The notes beneath the pieces were generated by a model. It searched no databases. It saw nothing but the letters and a program-made list of their open reading frames with translations, and was not told the DNA's origin. A DNA stretch of 64,000 nt, taken from assembly GCA_041874755.1 (NCBI GenBank), contig CP102611.1:744001-808000 (forward strand). The letters run 5' to 3'. Source of the stretch: Chitinibacter sp. SCUT-21 (GTDB taxonomy: Bacteria; Pseudomonadota; Gammaproteobacteria; Burkholderiales; Chitinibacteraceae). Shown in pieces: positions 43,511 through 53,260 of the stretch; position 1 is the first letter of the stretch; each line of letters starts with the position of its first letter. The translations under genes were made by a program, and so were the position numbers.

Positions 43511-45844
43511 TTAATAAACAATGTCATCTGTATAGATTGTAGGCAAACGAAAGCACATTTGCGTGCCACCGCTCGGATTTGCTTCAGCCCATAAATGGCC
43601 TTTATGTTGCTCGATCACTGAGCGACAAATATTCAAGCCCATTCCCATGCCTTGCGCTTTGGTCGTGTAGAACGGTTGGAATAATTGATTCATATCGGCG
43701 ACACCACTGCCATGATCTACGATGCGCACCTCAACCCCTTCATTGACCACTCGGCCGATGATGTGCAACGTGCGCTGCGCTTGCGGGGTATCGTTCATCG
43801 CTTCTAAGCCGTTTTTAATTAGATTAAGTAATACCTGCTCCAACATAACGGCATCACCCATTAAAACGGGACTGGGCTCGGGCAAGTCCACTACAATCTT
43901 GGCTTTCATTTGTTGGGCTAATGGCTCAAGCAGTGGTAGTACTACCTCCAGCAACTCATTGACGCAACAGGGCGATTGTTCACTCGTGCGTTTCACTACC
44001 AACTGCCGAATTCCGCGAATAATTTGCCCAGCCCGCCGGGCTTGTGCCGTCATTTTGACGAGCGTTTCTTGAACCTTACCTATCGGCGGTTCAGGCTTAT
44101 ACAACATCGTTTCGCATGCTGCGCTATAGCTAGCGATCGCGGCCAATGGTTGATTAAGCTCATGGGCCAAGCTGGACGCCAGCTCGCCCATATTCACTAA
44201 GCGCGCGGTGTGTTGCAGTCGTTCATTTCGTACGCGTGCTTCTTCTTGTGCCTGGCGCCGCTCGGTAATATCAACACACAATTCCAGCAATGCCGCACGG
44301 CCATCGAGCCAATTTACCGAACGCTGACCAAGTTGATACACCCTACCCGTAATTACATCCTGCTCTTCAAATTCATAGCTTCCGGGCTGATACCCACTTG
44401 ATCTACGCCATGAAACCCAGCAATACCCACTATTATCAGTTTGCGGCACCACGCTATCAATCGGAAAGCATTTTTGGTGTTTGCGATTGCGGTACAGCAC
44501 CTCACCGCTATGGACATCACTGACGCACACTGCGACATCGAGCCCTTCAAGCACCGTGCGCAGTTGCTGGCGGGATTGTTGTAAAGCCTGCCGATCACGT
44601 TTGAGCTCGGTAATATCATTGACCGATCCCATCCAGCCCCGATGCTCACCCTTACCATCAACCAGCTTGGATGAATACAAGCGCACGTCAAACCGCTCGC
44701 CATTTTTTCGCATATATCGAAGTTCGAAACCATTCGGTGGGTTTTCCCCCGCCAAAATGGCCCGATAGGCCCGATCACACTCTGCTAATGATTCGGGAGC
44801 CCAAAACGGCATGGGCGCTTTTTGGCCGATCAACTCATTAACACCCCAGCCCACCATGTTGGCGAAGGCCAAATTCACGTAAATGATCCGCCCTTCTTTA
44901 TCCGTTGCGCGCAAACCGGTCAGCAATGAGTTTTCCATCGCCGTTCGAAACAAAATCTCATCTTGCAAGGCCTGCTCTGCTTTTTGCCGCTCTTGCATGC
45001 GAAGGCGCAGTAACTTTAAGGCCCAAAATAGTAGGGCCATCAACAGCACGACCAACACTAACCAACCCCAGTTTTCTAGTGTGGGAGACGGTTTAAGTGG
45101 TTTTGCCAATAGCCGCACCCCTGAACCCATATTGCCAAACGCGATTTCACGGACATCACTGCCCTCCAACTTGGCATGGAAACCACTGGGGGCCAGCACA
45201 TGATTTTGCGAATCGACCAATTGCAATTGGTAGCGCTGCACCAACCACCACGGCACACGGTGTTGCAACATACGCTCCAGACTATAAGTAGCCATCAAGG
45301 CACCGTCGTAGCTGGCAAAGCGGAAAATCGGCACCAACTGCATCATCAGCGGCTCTTCCCGCACGATCACATTGGAATACAAGGGATAGCCTAGCGTGGA
45401 TACGCCATCAATGGCTTCCAACAACTTTGGCTCATTCAGCGGGATCAACTCGGCAGGTCGATGCGTAAACTTGGGCATCCCACCTATATAAAAGCCGCTG
45501 GCATCAACCCACTCGAGCGCTAGAATTTCGGGGTTATTTTTAATCAGTAAATCGGCGCGGACGCGAAATTCTTCCAAATCAATTGAATCGGATGCCAGCG
45601 AATACGCCAAGCTCTCGATGGCGTTTTGATTACTTTGCAAGCGCACACGCAACTCTTGCTCTTGCCACAATAAATCTTGCGCATAGGCCGCTTCGCGCAC
45701 CAATTGCGCCTTACGATCAGTTTTAACAATATAAAACAGCAAGGCGCCAATCAGCAGCAGCACAAGGCCGTAAGCCATCCACCACGGCCATTGTCGATGC
45801 CAGCGCCGTTTCAAGCGTGAAAAACTAGTCCAAAACCGATTCAT
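43511..45844 (-). CDS. PAS-containing sensor histidine kinase (DctS-like)
   Basis: A 777-residue membrane kinase. Two transmembrane helices (about 24-43 and 262-280) bracket a periplasmic sensor region. PAS domains follow (LRATDKEGRIIYVNLAFANM, then DVAVCVSDVHSGEVLYRN). The kinase core has MGELASSLAHELNQPLAAIA (phospho-His about residue 560), N-box LLNLIKNGLEAMND, and G boxes VDHGSGV and GMGMGLNICRSVIEQHKG. The architecture matches DctS/TodS-like dicarboxylate sensors. It is transcribed first, with the FixJ-type regulator after it. Confidence 0.92.
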   Translation of the reverse strand: MNRFWTSFSRLKRRWHRQWPWWMAYGLVLLLIGALLFYIVKTDRKAQLVREAAYAQDLLWQEQELRVRLQSNQNAIESLAYSLASDSIDLEEFRVRADLLIKNNPEILALEWVDASGFYIGGMPKFTHRPAELIPLNEPKLLEAIDGVSTLGYPLYSNVIVREEPLMMQLVPIFRFASYDGALMATYSLERMLQHRVPWWLVQRYQLQLVDSQNHVLAPSGFHAKLEGSDVREIAFGNMGSGVRLLAKPLKPSPTLENWGWLVLVVLLMALLFWALKLLRLRMQERQKAEQALQDEILFRTAMENSLLTGLRATDKEGRIIYVNLAFANMVGWGVNELIGQKAPMPFWAPESLAECDRAYRAILAGENPPNGFELRYMRKNGERFDVRLYSSKLVDGKGEHRGWMGSVNDITELKRDRQALQQSRQQLRTVLEGLDVAVCVSDVHSGEVLYRNRKHQKCFPIDSVVPQTDNSGYCWVSWRRSSGYQPGSYEFEEQDVITGRVYQLGQRSVNWLDGRAALLELCVDITERRQAQEEARVRNERLQHTARLVNMGELASSLAHELNQPLAAIASYSAACETMLYKPEPPIGKVQETLVKMTAQARRAGQIIRGIRQLVVKRTSEQSPCCVNELLEVVLPLLEPLAQQMKAKIVVDLPEPSPVLMGDAVMLEQVLLNLIKNGLEAMNDTPQAQRTLHIIGRVVNEGVEVRIVDHGSGVADMNQLFQPFYTTKAQGMGMGLNICRSVIEQHKGHLWAEANPSGGTQMCFRLPTIYTDDIVY

Positions 45845-46339
45845 TTGCGCAGGATACTGTTTCTGATTCTTCGATATCCATACCTTAATACCCGCAGTCT
45901 AAATACACAAAGTTACCGGTGAATTTGATCCAGATCGCCAAAATCTGACTCAAAACTGTCGCGATATATCTACAAAATTTTCACCCAGAGCATCAATCAC
46001 TCGATTAGAAAGCTACTCTGCTCCCCAATGATGCCAATCACGCATCGAATCGCATTCTGGCAATTCCTGATTATGGCCATACCAAGAATAGCCAGCAAAA
46101 TACCTGGCGGTGTATCAGCCCATGCAGCAAATATCGCGTTTGATTGCGACTGATACCCAGACTCTTCGCCTAAGCTATCCTCAGGTTTTTCTTTGCCCGC
46201 CAGAGAACTTTGATCTAAATCAATTAACTGATCGCGCTTTGCCCGATTCCTCGTATAATTGCGCCTGCTTAAAAATCCCCACCCTAAGTACAGCTGTTAG
46301 GCGTACTAGGTTTTGCCGATCAGGCGAGGAGTTGTGGAC
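45845..46339. other. 495-base intergenic region between the histidine kinase and trhO
   Basis: A divergent gap expected to hold both promoters. A TATAAT at 46254-46259 is a fair -10 for trhO, though no good -35 sits 16-18 bases before it. The trhO ribosome site is GAGGAG at 46326-46331. Several short open frames exist but none has a convincing start, ribosome site or recognisable product. I see no RNA gene. Confidence 0.5.
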
Positions 46340-47326
46340 ATGTCGATTGTTGTGTGTGCTTTATATAAATTTGTTTCGCTCGAAAACTACGTCGAGTTAC
46401 GCCAACCGCTGTTTAACCAAATGCAGGGCAATGGCATTCGCGGCACTTTATTGCTCGCGCTCGAGGGCATTAACGGCACAGTGGCGGGCACACAAGCAGG
46501 CATCGACGCACTACTGGCTTGGCTAGACCAGCAAGCTGGGCTGGATAATATCGTGGCCAAGTTTTCTTACGTTGACGAGCTGCCGTTTCACCGCACCAAA
46601 GTGAAATTGAAAAAAGAAATCGTAACGATGGGCGTAGAAGGCATCGATCCACGCCGCGTGGTTGGCACTTACGTCAAACCGAAAGACTGGAACGCGCTGA
46701 TTTCCGACCCAGACGTGGTGCTCGTTGATACGCGCAACGATTATGAAGTGCAGATCGGTACATTTAAAGGCGCGATTAATCCAAAAACCGAAACTTTCCG
46801 CGAATTTCCTGATTACGTTAAAAACAATCTCGACCCCGCAAAAAACAAAAAAGTCGCGATGTTTTGCACCGGTGGTATTCGCTGTGAAAAATCGACCGCT
46901 TACCTCAAAGAGCAAGGCTTTGAAGAGGTTTACCACTTGGAAGGCGGCATTCTGAAATATCTGGAAGAAGTGCCCGAAGCAGACACGATGTGGGAAGGCG
47001 AATGCTTTGTGTTTGACGAGCGCGTTGCCGTTAACCACAAATTGGAAAAAGGCCAATACGATCAATGCCATGCCTGCCGCATGCCGCTTACCGAATCCGA
47101 CAAGAAAAGCGAACAGTATATCCTTGGAACATGCTGCCCACATTGCTTTGGTAAGCATACCCCAGAGCAACAACAACGCTTTATTGAACGCCAAAAGCAA
47201 GTTCGTCTGGCGCAAGAACGCGGTGAAGCGCATATCGGCAGCGATGCGGCTAAAGCAGCCGAATTGCATCGTCTGCAAAAAGAGCAGCGCAAGGCGCAAG
47301 ATCGCGAGCGCAATAAAAGCAAGTAA
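46340..47326 (+). CDS. trhO: tRNA uridine(34) hydroxylase TrhO (rhodanese-like, YceA)
   Basis: Oxygen-dependent formation of 5-hydroxyuridine at tRNA position 34. 328 residues. An N-terminal acylphosphatase-like domain ([14 protein letters not shown], then [16 protein letters not shown]) is followed by a rhodanese domain. That domain has [19 protein letters not shown] and the active loop [12 protein letters not shown], with Cys about 176. The C-terminal extension ([10 protein letters not shown], then [10 protein letters not shown]) gives paired Cys that may bind metal. The ATG at 46340 is preferred: GAGGAG lies 9 bases upstream and the product starts [11 protein letters not shown] as in the family. 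Confidence 0.94.
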   Translation: MSIVVCALYKFVSLENYVELRQPLFNQMQGNGIRGTLLLALEGINGTVAGTQAGIDALLAWLDQQAGLDNIVAKFSYVDELPFHRTKVKLKKEIVTMGVEGIDPRRVVGTYVKPKDWNALISDPDVVLVDTRNDYEVQIGTFKGAINPKTETFREFPDYVKNNLDPAKNKKVAMFCTGGIRCEKSTAYLKEQGFEEVYHLEGGILKYLEEVPEADTMWEGECFVFDERVAVNHKLEKGQYDQCHACRMPLTESDKKSEQYILGTCCPHCFGKHTPEQQQRFIERQKQVRLAQERGEAHIGSDAAKAAELHRLQKEQRKAQDRERNKSK

Positions 47327-47401
47327 GCCCGACGCAGCGATTGGCGCGTATTTTTAATTGCCGTATCAAGGCCAAGCGCAACTTGGCCTAGCGAGACCAC
47401 G

Positions 47402-47572
47402 ATGAGCCCAGCTTCACCCTGTATTAAATTGTGCCAGCTCGACGAGAGCGGCAATCACTGTATTGGCTGTCTGCGCACGCTGGACGAATTACGCCAGTGG
47501 AGCAAGGCCAGCGATGAAGAAAAACAAGCCATTCTGGATCGCGTCAGCCATCGGGCCATTGAGCAGGTATAG
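47402..47572 (+). CDS. Small DUF1289 family protein
   Basis: A 56-residue protein. The Cys pattern SPCIKLCQLDESGNHCIGCL, followed by RTLDELRQWSKASDEEK, is the full DUF1289 signature, probably a zinc or iron-sulfur site using four cysteines. The function of the family is not established. It lies 75 bases after trhO on the same strand, possibly in the same transcript, and ends before a strong terminator. Confidence 0.87.
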   Translation: MSPASPCIKLCQLDESGNHCIGCLRTLDELRQWSKASDEEKQAILDRVSHRAIEQV

Positions 47573-47649
47573 CGCCAAAAGCCAATATGATAGCTATTTA
47601 GAGGCATATACTGCCAAGCTCGCACAGCAAAGCAGTATATGTAGCCAAG

Positions 47650-47677
47650 AAAAAAGCAGCCCGTAGGCTGCTTTTTT
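47650..47677. terminator. Bidirectional terminator between the DUF1289 gene and ettA
   Basis: AAAAAAGCAGCC pairs perfectly with GGCTGCTTTTTT around CGTA. Converging genes lie on both sides and there are U runs in both directions. Confidence 0.93.
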
Positions 47678-47687
47678 GTTTTCTCGC

Positions 47688-49355
47688 TTAGCGCGCGATT
47701 GGCTTGTAGCGAATCCGTTTTGGCTTCGCGCCCTCTTCGCCCAAACGCTTTTTCTTATCGGCTTCGTACTCTTGGTAGTTACCGTCAAAGAAAGTCCATT
47801 GCGAATCACCTTCGGCGGCCAGAATATGCGTCGCGATACGGTCAAGGAACCAGCGGTCGTGGGAAATCACAAACGCCGTACCCGCAAATTCGAGCAAAGC
47901 ATCTTCCAAGGCACGCAAAGTTTCCACGTCCAAGTCATTTGATGGCTCGTCGAGCAGCAAGACGTTGCCGCCTTTCAGTAGCGTTTTCGCTAGGTGCAAA
48001 CGGCCGCGCTCACCACCAGATAGATTGCCGACGATTTTCGCCTGATCCGCGCCTTTAAAGTTAAAGCGGCCCAAATACGCGCGACTGCTCATTTCAAATT
48101 TGCCGACATTGATCACATCGTGACCGCCAGAAACGTCTTCAAATACGGTTTTGCTGTTTTCTAGACCTTCACGGCTTTGCTCAACAAAGGCCATTTGCGT
48201 CGTTTGACCGATTTCCACTTCACCGCTGTCTGGCAACTCTTTACCAGCAATCATTTTGAACAGCGTTGATTTACCGGCACCATTCGGGCCGATAATGCCG
48301 ACGATGGCACCGGCGGGCACGTTAAAGCTCAGATTATCCATCAGCAAGCGATCGCCAAAGGCTTTAGAAACACCTTTAAATTCGATCACTTTATCGCCCA
48401 AACGCTCGGCCACAGGGATAAAGATCTCTTGGGTTTCATTGCGTTTTTGATGCTCAAAGCTGCTCAATTCTTCAAAGCGGGCGATACGCGCTTTCGATTT
48501 GGCTTGGCGGCCTTTCGCGTTTTGGCGAACCCATTCCAACTCTTTATTCAGCGCTTTTTGGCGTGCAGATTCTTGCGACTCTTCCAGCTTCAGGCGCGCT
48601 TCTTTTTGCTCCAACCAAGATGAGTAGTTACCTTTCCAAGGAATACCTTGGCCACGGTCCAACTCCAAAATCCACTCAGCGGCGTTATCAAGGAAGTAAC
48701 GATCGTGCGTTACCGCCACCACGGTGCCCGGGAAGCGCACCAAGAATTGCTCGAGCCATTCCACTGATTCCGCGTCCAAGTGGTTGGTTGGCTCGTCGAG
48801 CAAGAGCATATCGGGCTTAGATAGCAGCAATTTACACAAAGCGACGCGGCGTTTTTCACCACCGGATAGATTGCCAACAATCGCGTCCCACTCAGGCAAA
48901 CGCAGCGCATCGGCGGCGATTTCCAGTTGCAGATCGGTGTTTTCACCTGAACCGGCTGAAATAATCGCTTCCAAGCGAGCTTGCTCTTCTGCCAGCGCGT
49001 CAAAGTCTGCGCCTTCTTCGGCGTAGGCTGCGTACACGGCTTCAAGCTTGGCTTGCGCTTCAAATACTTCGCCAAGGCCACTTTCAACTTCTTGGCGTAC
49101 GGTATTGGTCGCGGTCAATTCTGGCTCTTGCGCCAGATAGCCGATTTTAATGCCGGGTAGATGCTGAACTTCGCCGTCGTATTCTTTATCAACGCCGGCC
49201 ATGATTTTCAAAACTGTCGATTTACCTGAGCCATTCAGACCCAATAAACCAATTTTTGCACCGGGGAAAAAAGACAAAGAAATGTCTTTAATAATTTGGC
49301 GTTTCGGTGGAACGATTTTGCTCACGCGGAGCATGGACATTACGTATTGAGCCAT
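47688..49355 (-). CDS. ettA: Energy-dependent translational throttle protein EttA (ABC-F)
   Basis: An ABC-F ATPase that binds the ribosomal E site and gates entry into elongation by ADP/ATP ratio. 555 residues, the same as E. coli EttA. Two ATPase modules: LGLNGSGKST and LSGGEKRRVALCKLL with LLLDEPTNHLDAESVEWLE; then IIGPNGAGKST and LSGGERGRLHLAKTL with LLLDEPSNDLDVETLRAL. The linker (P-site tRNA interaction motif) has EWVRQNAKGRQAKSKARIAR. The ATG at 49355 gives MAQYVMSMLRVSKIVPPKRQ as in the family; an ATG at 49367 is 4 codons too early. Confidence 0.96.
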   Translation of the reverse strand: MAQYVMSMLRVSKIVPPKRQIIKDISLSFFPGAKIGLLGLNGSGKSTVLKIMAGVDKEYDGEVQHLPGIKIGYLAQEPELTATNTVRQEVESGLGEVFEAQAKLEAVYAAYAEEGADFDALAEEQARLEAIISAGSGENTDLQLEIAADALRLPEWDAIVGNLSGGEKRRVALCKLLLSKPDMLLLDEPTNHLDAESVEWLEQFLVRFPGTVVAVTHDRYFLDNAAEWILELDRGQGIPWKGNYSSWLEQKEARLKLEESQESARQKALNKELEWVRQNAKGRQAKSKARIARFEELSSFEHQKRNETQEIFIPVAERLGDKVIEFKGVSKAFGDRLLMDNLSFNVPAGAIVGIIGPNGAGKSTLFKMIAGKELPDSGEVEIGQTTQMAFVEQSREGLENSKTVFEDVSGGHDVINVGKFEMSSRAYLGRFNFKGADQAKIVGNLSGGERGRLHLAKTLLKGGNVLLLDEPSNDLDVETLRALEDALLEFAGTAFVISHDRWFLDRIATHILAAEGDSQWTFFDGNYQEYEADKKKRLGEEGAKPKRIRYKPIAR

Positions 49356-49484
49356 GAAGAGATCCAATGCAGATGAATGGTGCAGAGTGTAGCAAATCCT
49401 GCCACGGCGCGCTCATCCGCATTAATACCTATCAATGTATTGCCATCAACCAATGTCATTTAGCCCACTACAGCAGCATACCCT

Positions 49485-49829
49485 TCAAGCGCCGATTGAG
49501 GTGTACCACGCATTTTCGCGATTTTGTACGACTCCATTGGCGCTGATGCTCAAACCATAATGATCGGCCTGCGCCGCTACCGCGAGTCGATGCCCCATAC
49601 GCTGGATTTGCGTCACTTGCCCTTGTCCATCGGCAGTGACATACAAACCAATAAAGCGCTGCGCGATCGCACGCAGGTGTTGTGGCATTTGGGCAATCAT
49701 CCGGCTCGACAACATCGGCGCCGAACCGCGCCACGCCGGTTGGGCCAAGTATTCAATTAAAACCGTTGGAACTTGAAGCTGTTTTTGTTGCACGAAAGCG
49801 TTACTGGAAACACGAAAACGATAAGTCAT
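49485..49829 (-). CDS. Hypothetical protein, 114 aa
   Basis: I do not recognise this protein. It opens MTYRFRVSSNAFVQQKQLQ, has AQPAWRGSAPMLSSRMIAQM in the middle and ends near NRENAWYTSIGA. It has no membrane helix or signal. GAGG lies 8 bases before the ATG at 49829, supporting translation; a GTG at 49838 is an alternative. It sits between ettA and the divergent flagellin gene. Confidence 0.5.
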   Translation of the reverse strand: MTYRFRVSSNAFVQQKQLQVPTVLIEYLAQPAWRGSAPMLSSRMIAQMPQHLRAIAQRFIGLYVTADGQGQVTQIQRMGHRLAVAAQADHYGLSISANGVVQNRENAWYTSIGA

Positions 49830-50035
49830 GGCAGCCACCTCAAATAGAACGTACGTTCACGATACAAGATGACTTTGCAATTTTCAAGCACAAAAAGAAC
49901 GATTGTTCTATAGGCGCCACATTCAAACCATCAGCCAAATCAAGCCCAACCGTCAGTCATGCCAATTCGCTAAAGCATTGAAAAAGTTGTAATTTAATAC
50001 CAGACGGCTGTCTTTTCGGCCGGCGGGAGGTCATT

Positions 50036-50854
50036 ATGGCGATCGGACTCAATACCAATCTCAATGCTTTGTCGGCGCAACGCTATAGCAGCGGCGCTCA
50101 GGAAGCTCAGAGCAAAACATTAACCGCACTATCGTCAGGCAAACGAATTAATTCCGCCGCCGACGATGCTGCAGGCTCTGCCATCGTGGAGCGTTTTGCT
50201 GCGCAAATTATTGGCAATAGCCAAGGGATTCGCAATTTGAACGACGCGGTGTCTTTGTCGCAAACGGCCGAAGGCGCGATCGCATCGATCTCCGACAATA
50301 CCGAACGCATCCGCGAACTCACTGTTGCGGCTGGCAATAGCACACTGTCCGCCAGCGATCGCCAAGCACTGCAAGCCGAGGTCAATCAACTCAGCCAGAG
50401 CAATAACGATATTATTCAGAACACCCAATTTAATGGCCAAGCCGTATTGCAAGGTGGCAATTTCAACTTTCAAGCTGGCGCCAATGCCGGGCAGCAGCAA
50501 AATTTAACAACCAATAGCTTGGCAGGCAATGCGCTGGCCACGGCGTCAGGGCAAATCGATCTCTCCAGCCCGGCAGCCGCCAGCGCCAGCTTGCAAGCGC
50601 TTGATCAGGATTTGCAACGCATTAGCAGCGAGCGCAGCAATTTAGGGGCATTTCAAAACTCCATCGAATCGAGCATCAGTAATTTACGCGTTTCTGTTGA
50701 AAATCAATCGGCGGCTCGTTCACGCATTGCAGATACAGATTACGCGGCGCAATCGGCAAAACTGGCCCAAGAATCAATTCGCGCCCAAGCGAGTATCGCG
50801 ATACAAGCGCAAGCCAACGCGTCAAGCAAACAAGTGCTGAGCTTATTGCGTTAG
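50036..50854 (+). CDS. fliC: Short flagellin
   Basis: Filament subunit of the flagellum. At 272 residues it has only the conserved D0/D1 ends. The N-terminus is MAIGLNTNLNALSAQRYSSG with LSSGKRINSAADDAAGSAI. The C-terminus has ARSRIADTDYAAQSAKLAQE and ends QANASSKQVLSLLR. The centre (FNFQAGANAGQQQNL) is brief, so the exposed D2/D3 domains are absent. GGGAGG lies close upstream of the ATG at 50036. It stands alone, away from other flagellar structural genes, and I find no sigma28-type promoter in the 200 bases upstream. A lateral or minor flagellin is possible. Confidence 0.93.
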   Translation: MAIGLNTNLNALSAQRYSSGAQEAQSKTLTALSSGKRINSAADDAAGSAIVERFAAQIIGNSQGIRNLNDAVSLSQTAEGAIASISDNTERIRELTVAAGNSTLSASDRQALQAEVNQLSQSNNDIIQNTQFNGQAVLQGGNFNFQAGANAGQQQNLTTNSLAGNALATASGQIDLSSPAAASASLQALDQDLQRISSERSNLGAFQNSIESSISNLRVSVENQSAARSRIADTDYAAQSAKLAQESIRAQASIAIQAQANASSKQVLSLLR

Positions 50855-51006
50855 CAACGGGTATACCCTACAAACCACTATTGATAATAGGCTCCATCAA
50901 GATACGCGCCATAGTATAATCCGCCACTCAATAGGTATTTGTCTTAAGGGCTTTGCAACGCGCTTGTGGCATAATCTAGGCTTTGATTCTTTAACGATTA
51001 AAGCCC

Positions 51007-51549
51007 TTGCCCCCGTCTTTAGCGATCAATTTTTGGCGCTCGCCGCTGCTTAAGTCGCCACGTGAATTACGCCCGTGGCTGAGTGAGCGCGGCTCTTTGA
51101 CGCAACGTTTGATCAGCCATTTCCCAAGCTTTTCCGTCAAAGTATTACGGCAAGGTTTTTATGCCGCTCATTTGGACGAGCAGGCGCTGTTTCGCAACGA
51201 AAAAGCACATCTGGCCACGCGCGAGGTTTTGCTCTGTAGCGCAGGACAGCCCGTGGTGTTTGCGCATAGCATTACCACGCGAAGCAGTTTAAAGCGCGGG
51301 TTTCATCTTTTAGGCCGTACCGGCAGCCGACCTTTGGGCGCACTGCTATTTGCCGACCCGAAAATCAAGCGCTCGGCGCTGTCGTATTGCAAAATCGATC
51401 ACCGACATCCGCTGTGGCGCAAAGCCGTGCGCGCCGCTGGGCCACAAGCGGCCAGCTTATGGGCGCGTCGCTCAATTTTTTATTCGGGCCAAGATCAGCT
51501 CTTGGTTACCGAAGTCTTTTTGTCTCCCCCTTTTCATCATGACGCTTAA
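51007..51549 (+). CDS. ubiC: Chorismate-pyruvate lyase
   Basis: Splits chorismate into pyruvate and 4-hydroxybenzoate, the first committed step of ubiquinone synthesis. 180 residues. Family features: [19 protein letters not shown], the conserved [17 protein letters not shown], and Arg and Glu residues in LWARRSIFY and [10 protein letters not shown]. No ATG is available: a stop lies 5 codons before the TTG at 51007, and the protein must begin at or just after it. The TTG start and weak ribosome site suggest low expression. It overlaps ubiA by 11 bases. Confidence 0.88.
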   Translation: MPPSLAINFWRSPLLKSPRELRPWLSERGSLTQRLISHFPSFSVKVLRQGFYAAHLDEQALFRNEKAHLATREVLLCSAGQPVVFAHSITTRSSLKRGFHLLGRTGSRPLGALLFADPKIKRSALSYCKIDHRHPLWRKAVRAAGPQAASLWARRSIFYSGQDQLLVTEVFLSPPFHHDA

Positions 51550-52402
51550 ACAACGCCTTTCTGCCTACTATCGCCTTGCGCGAATGGATAAACCCATCGG
51601 CACCTTACTGCTACTTTGGCCTACTTTGTGGGGCTTGTGGCTGGCAGGACAAGGACAGCCAGACTGGCACTTGGTCGTCATTTTTTGCCTGGGCACTTTT
51701 TTAATGCGCTCGGCCGGCTGCGTGATCAACGACTGGGCTGATCGAGATTTTGATGGCCACGTTGAGCGCACCAAAGCACGGCCTTTAGCCTCGGGCGAAA
51801 TTCGCTCGCGTGAAGCGCTGTATCTTGCTGCGGGGCTGGCAATCTTGGCCTTAATAATTGCCCTGCCCTTAAATTCATTGGCCTTGCTACTGACCATTCC
51901 AGCCGCCTTTTTGGCCGGATCATACCCATTTACCAAGCGATTTCTCGCCATTCCACAAGCCTACCTAGGCATTGCGTTTAGTTTCGGCATCCCAATGGCG
52001 TTTGCCGCACAAACTGGCGAAGTGCCAATGATCGCTTGGGTCTTGATGCTGGCCAATCTGCTGTGGACCGTTGCCTACGATACCGAATACGCGATTGTCG
52101 ACAAGCCCGACGATTTGAAAATTGGCATCAAAACATCGGCGATCACCTTCGGCCAGTACGACGTAACCGCCGTGATGTTGTGCCATCTGGGCTTTTTAAT
52201 TTTGATGTATCTGATTGGCCAATGGCAGCCGATGGGGATGATTTATTATCTGGGGCTGGGTCTAGTCGCGGCGCTTATCTTGCTCCAATTTCCACAAATT
52301 CGTGGCCGAGATCGTGCTTTGTGTTTTCAGGCGTTTTTAAGTAATAACCGTATCGGTGCGGTGATTTTCTTCGCCATAATGCTCGACTTCTTGGTGCACT
52401 AA
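51539..52402 (+). CDS. ubiA: 4-hydroxybenzoate octaprenyltransferase
   Basis: Integral-membrane prenyltransferase attaching the polyprenyl tail to 4-hydroxybenzoate. 287 residues with about eight helices. The two Asp-rich sites are [11 protein letters not shown] (N64 to D72) and [28 protein letters not shown] and [10 protein letters not shown] are further family blocks. The ATG at 51539 starts [20 protein letters not shown] within the end of ubiC, so translation is coupled. Substrate comes from UbiC just upstream. Confidence 0.96.
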   Translation: MTLKQRLSAYYRLARMDKPIGTLLLLWPTLWGLWLAGQGQPDWHLVVIFCLGTFLMRSAGCVINDWADRDFDGHVERTKARPLASGEIRSREALYLAAGLAILALIIALPLNSLALLLTIPAAFLAGSYPFTKRFLAIPQAYLGIAFSFGIPMAFAAQTGEVPMIAWVLMLANLLWTVAYDTEYAIVDKPDDLKIGIKTSAITFGQYDVTAVMLCHLGFLILMYLIGQWQPMGMIYYLGLGLVAALILLQFPQIRGRDRALCFQAFLSNNRIGAVIFFAIMLDFLVH

Positions 52403-52403
52403 T

Positions 52404-53252
52404 ATGCGCTGGCAGCCCTTGAGCGAGGCCGAGCAAAGTTACCTAATTCGGCTCTTGTCCGATCAAGAATCGGGCGATCCGCGCCAATGGTACTGGCTAG
52501 AAATCGCCCAAACCATGCCCGCAGCACAAAAAACACCTCGCACAAGACTACTGGGTATTGCCATCAAACTATTTGGCAACAAGGCTTTTAGCCCAATACT
52601 GTTACTTTTAAAAATAAAAGGAGCTGAACTTTATCAGCAAGTAGCGCGACAGCAAGTTGATTTTGCACAAAAGACGCTTTGCGATGCCCTGCTTTTCTCT
52701 GGCAGCGTACTTGCACTTCTAGCAGGATTTCAATTACTCACTGCCAGCTTGCAATTTGCATTGTGGTGCTTCGGATTAACAGCTTCTGCATGGCAAATTT
52801 GGCGCAACCATCGCCTCGCCACACCAGAAACCCAGCTTGACATCGAAGCAAGCGAGATGGAGAAATTAGGGTCCGAATCGAGTCTAGGCTTGACCGGCTG
52901 TTTATTAGCTGCAGGGATCCCCGCAACAGTTAGCTTGAAATTGCTTGCCGGTATTAAAGATCAGCCAGCTACTGTTTTAAATGAACTACTTGTCCATTAC
53001 CCGCGTTTAGCTCCAAATACCAACTTAAGTAAAGCACTGAAAAATGGGCTAACTCTGAGCATCAATCTGACAATTACCGCCATCGGTAGCTGGCTAATCG
53101 GAATCAGTCCCCAATATTGGGGACTAGGCTTAGTAATGGTATTGTTTGCAATTTTAGCGGCAGGCATATTGCGGCAAAAGCACGTAACGATGATGCTACT
53201 CACAACATGGCTTGCTTGTTTTGCGCTTGCAAGCATTAGCCATTACATCTAG
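52404..53252 (+). CDS. Hypothetical membrane protein downstream of ubiA
   Basis: A 282-residue protein that I do not recognise. A soluble N-terminal part (about 90 residues, WQPLSEAEQSYLIRLLSDQE) is followed by two helices near residues 92-130. A loop then leads to a pair of helices near the C-terminus (LGLVMVLFAILAAGILR, then VTMMLLTTWLACFAL). The start codon lies one base after the ubiA stop, so it is probably translated from the ubiCA message. A tie to ubiquinone metabolism is only suggested by position. Convergent with the next gene, 8 bases apart. Confidence 0.65.
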   Translation: MRWQPLSEAEQSYLIRLLSDQESGDPRQWYWLEIAQTMPAAQKTPRTRLLGIAIKLFGNKAFSPILLLLKIKGAELYQQVARQQVDFAQKTLCDALLFSGSVLALLAGFQLLTASLQFALWCFGLTASAWQIWRNHRLATPETQLDIEASEMEKLGSESSLGLTGCLLAAGIPATVSLKLLAGIKDQPATVLNELLVHYPRLAPNTNLSKALKNGLTLSINLTITAIGSWLIGISPQYWGLGLVMVLFAILAAGILRQKHVTMMLLTTWLACFALASISHYI

Positions 53253-53260
53253 GGATAATG

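Noticed and set aside
46028..46153. 41-codon ORF in the gap upstream of trhO
   Set aside because: It has no ribosome site, and the composition is not clearly coding; there is no support beyond an open frame.
46110..46526. 138-aa ORF overlapping the start of trhO
   Set aside because: It is out of frame with trhO, has no recognisable product, and spans the probable promoter and ribosome site.
46523..47299. 258-aa minus-strand ORF opposite trhO
   Set aside because: It is antisense to a clearly recognisable gene in good frame with conserved motifs, so it is a shadow.
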